This document shows, piece after piece, positions 28,309-29,128 of a stretch of 29,128 bases of DNA. The DNA comes from a virus: positions 1 to 29,128 of the IMG/VR virus record IMGVR_UViG_3300025767_000095; one strand, 5' to 3'. The notes below the pieces were generated by a model, which had not been told where the DNA came from, made no database searches, and saw nothing but the letters and a program-made list of their open reading frames with translations. A program made the translations under genes and the position numbers. Positions within the stretch are counted from its first letter, which is position 1; the number at the start of each line of letters is the position of its first letter.

Positions 28309-28914
28309 ATGTCAAAACAACTCAGTTACCGCGAATTATCAGAAAACTTTGTCAAAACTAAATCAGAAAAAGATTACAATGCACTCTATAAGCGCGTAAA
28401 GCCGGGTCTTAAAAACTATATTGCAAATGTAGTTAAAGATACAGAAGCCACTGAAGATATCTTAACTAACACACTAACCAAAATGTGGACCAAGATTGAT
28501 CAATACGATCCATCATATCAAATCACCACATGGTTATATAGAATAGCATTTAATGAATCTTTGGGTTGGATTCGCCAGCGTAATAGCAAATATAGTATTG
28601 ATGCTATGAAAGAATATGGTATTGAAATTTCAGATCAATATGCACATACGTCAGCTAAAGATCTATTAGTCGAACGTGAATTCAAATCAGAAACTGATTG
28701 GTATGAAGAAGATAATGATTTGCAAATGAGATACGAACTAGCTCTATCTAATATCAATAATCTAAAACCAATGTACCGTGAGATTATCGAAGATCGTCTA
28801 TTGAACCATATGAAATATGAAGACATTGCAGAAAAGCATAATTTACCTTTGCAGACCATTAAAAACCGTATTCGTAGAGGTAAATCTATTATAGCTGAAA
28901 ATATGGAATATTAA
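28309..28914 (+). CDS. ECF-like RNA polymerase sigma factor
   Basis: 201 residues. Region 2 (about 18-95) ends in YDPSYQITTWLYRIAFNESLGWIRQR, the sigma-2 pattern F-x-T-W-L-Y-x-I-A-x-N. Region 4 (about 145-198) has an MKYEDIAEKHNLPLQTIKNRIRRGK helix-turn-helix, as in sigma-4. An acidic linker (DWYEEDNDLQ) joins them; regions 1 and 3 are absent, as in ECF factors. It should redirect host RNA polymerase. T4 uses gp55, also a small sigma, for late TATAAATA promoters; this protein is the obvious candidate to read the GATATATAA motif class here. Its own gene carries the other promoter class, consistent with being made before late genes. The target is inference. Confidence 0.88.
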   Translation: MSKQLSYRELSENFVKTKSEKDYNALYKRVKPGLKNYIANVVKDTEATEDILTNTLTKMWTKIDQYDPSYQITTWLYRIAFNESLGWIRQRNSKYSIDAMKEYGIEISDQYAHTSAKDLLVEREFKSETDWYEEDNDLQMRYELALSNINNLKPMYREIIEDRLLNHMKYEDIAEKHNLPLQTIKNRIRRGKSIIAENMEY

Positions 28915-28923
28915 TTCCTAAAT

Positions 28924-28956
28924 TTTGAAACTTAGATATATTATCTAGTATAATAG
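28924..28956 (+). promoter_or_regulatory. Promoter-like sequence TTTG-N21-TATAATAG
   Basis: TTTG (28924-28927) and TATAATAG (28949-28956) in the gap after the sigma gene, directed into a stretch without a clear gene. The TTTG plus distant TA-rich box is reminiscent of the Bacteroidota TTTG / TAnnTTTG promoter, though the -7 box is imperfect. Confidence 0.4.
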
Positions 28957-29128
28957 TAGTAAATTAACAAAAACACTAGTGATTTGATAAAGAGATTAAA
29001 ATGGAAATTAGTTATGAGCCTTGCGCAGGGAAAGCAACTAAAACTAAGTTTGAAAACTAAACTATAAAAAGAAGGAATGATACGAGCCCTCAAAGTTCGA
29101 AAAGAGTCCGCACTAGTTTATTAAGGTA
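28957..29128 (+). other. Gene-free stretch with locally GC-rich, possibly structured RNA; cut by window edge
   Basis: No frame longer than about 20 codons: 29001 (19 residues), 29014 (17) and 29077 (15, after the Shine-Dalgarno-like AGAAGGA). GAGCCTTGCGCAGGGAAAGC (29016-29035) is 65 percent G+C in an AT-rich genome. Pairings available: TTAGTT (29008-29013) with AACTAA (29036-29041); AGGG (29027-29030) with CCCT (29087-29090); ACTAGTG (from 28976) with CACTAGT near 29111. These could make a compact RNA, but I cannot match a known family and the 3' side is missing. It may also be a leader of the next gene. Confidence 0.35.

Noticed and set aside
28960-29128. Group I intron, tRNA or tmRNA at the window end
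   Set aside because: AAAGAGTCC recalls a group I 3' core, but no matching P7 partner (GGACT/GACT) is upstream; no acceptor or T-loop pattern of a tRNA or tmRNA.

Overview
This window looks like part of the genome of a T4-like contractile-tailed phage (myovirus) whose host is probably a member of the Bacteroidota (Flavobacteriia-like). The virion genes match T4 families in sequence motifs: portal gp20, prohead protease gp21, scaffold gp22, major capsid gp23, terminase gp16/gp17, sheath gp18 and tube gp19. The DNA is AT-rich. Almost no gene has a Shine-Dalgarno sequence; starts sit in A/T-rich leaders, often ending AATATTATG or AAATTATG, which is the usual translation-start style of Bacteroidota and their phages. 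The host assignment is inference. Every gene but one (6119-6628) is on the + strand.

Layout. (1) 1-6117, head module: the 3' end of the portal gene, a small acidic prohead protein with a T4-like capsid-targeting N-terminus, a prohead protease joined in one frame to a coiled-coil scaffold, the major capsid protein with a strong terminator, and a 518-residue candidate internal capsid protein with a 30-bp minisatellite. (2) 6119-6628, a lone antisense gene of unknown function; the terminator of the head module lies inside it. (3) 6693-10232, replication genes (clamp-loader ATPase gp44, RNase H/FEN-type nuclease) and three unknown genes. (4) 10260-14767, a 649-residue probable virion protein, then small and large terminase. 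(5) 14828-23836, tail module: sheath, tube, a ribbon-helix-helix protein, a gp26-like protein, a gp51-like segment in the +1 frame, and a very hydrophobic tape measure. (6) 23884-28211, accessory region: KTSC protein, membrane-anchored coiled coil, a run of tiny overlapping genes, guanylate-kinase-like protein, coiled-coil protein and an apparently inactivated metallophosphoesterase. (7) 28309-29128, an ECF-like sigma factor followed by a gene-free, promoter-led, locally GC-rich stretch cut by the window edge.

Expression. Two promoter-like motif classes separate the modules. GATATATAA (close to the T4 late-promoter core TATAAATA) stands before head, packaging and tail genes. A different box, TCAA-N10-TATATT-R-G, stands before the RNase H gene, the 119-residue gene and the sigma factor gene. 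The simplest model is an early/middle class served by host-like polymerase and a late class that uses the phage sigma factor at 28309; this is inference. Three canonical hairpin-plus-T-tract terminators separate transcription units.

Most worth following up: a possible programmed +1 frameshift (CTT-TAA-G, resembling the prfB site) joining the gp26-like and gp51-like reading frames at the tail-assembly-chaperone position; the protease-scaffold joint frame with a possible internal scaffold start; a phosphoesterase homologue that has lost its metal ligands; the two promoter classes; capsid-targeting N-termini; and the unexplained segment at 28957-29128.
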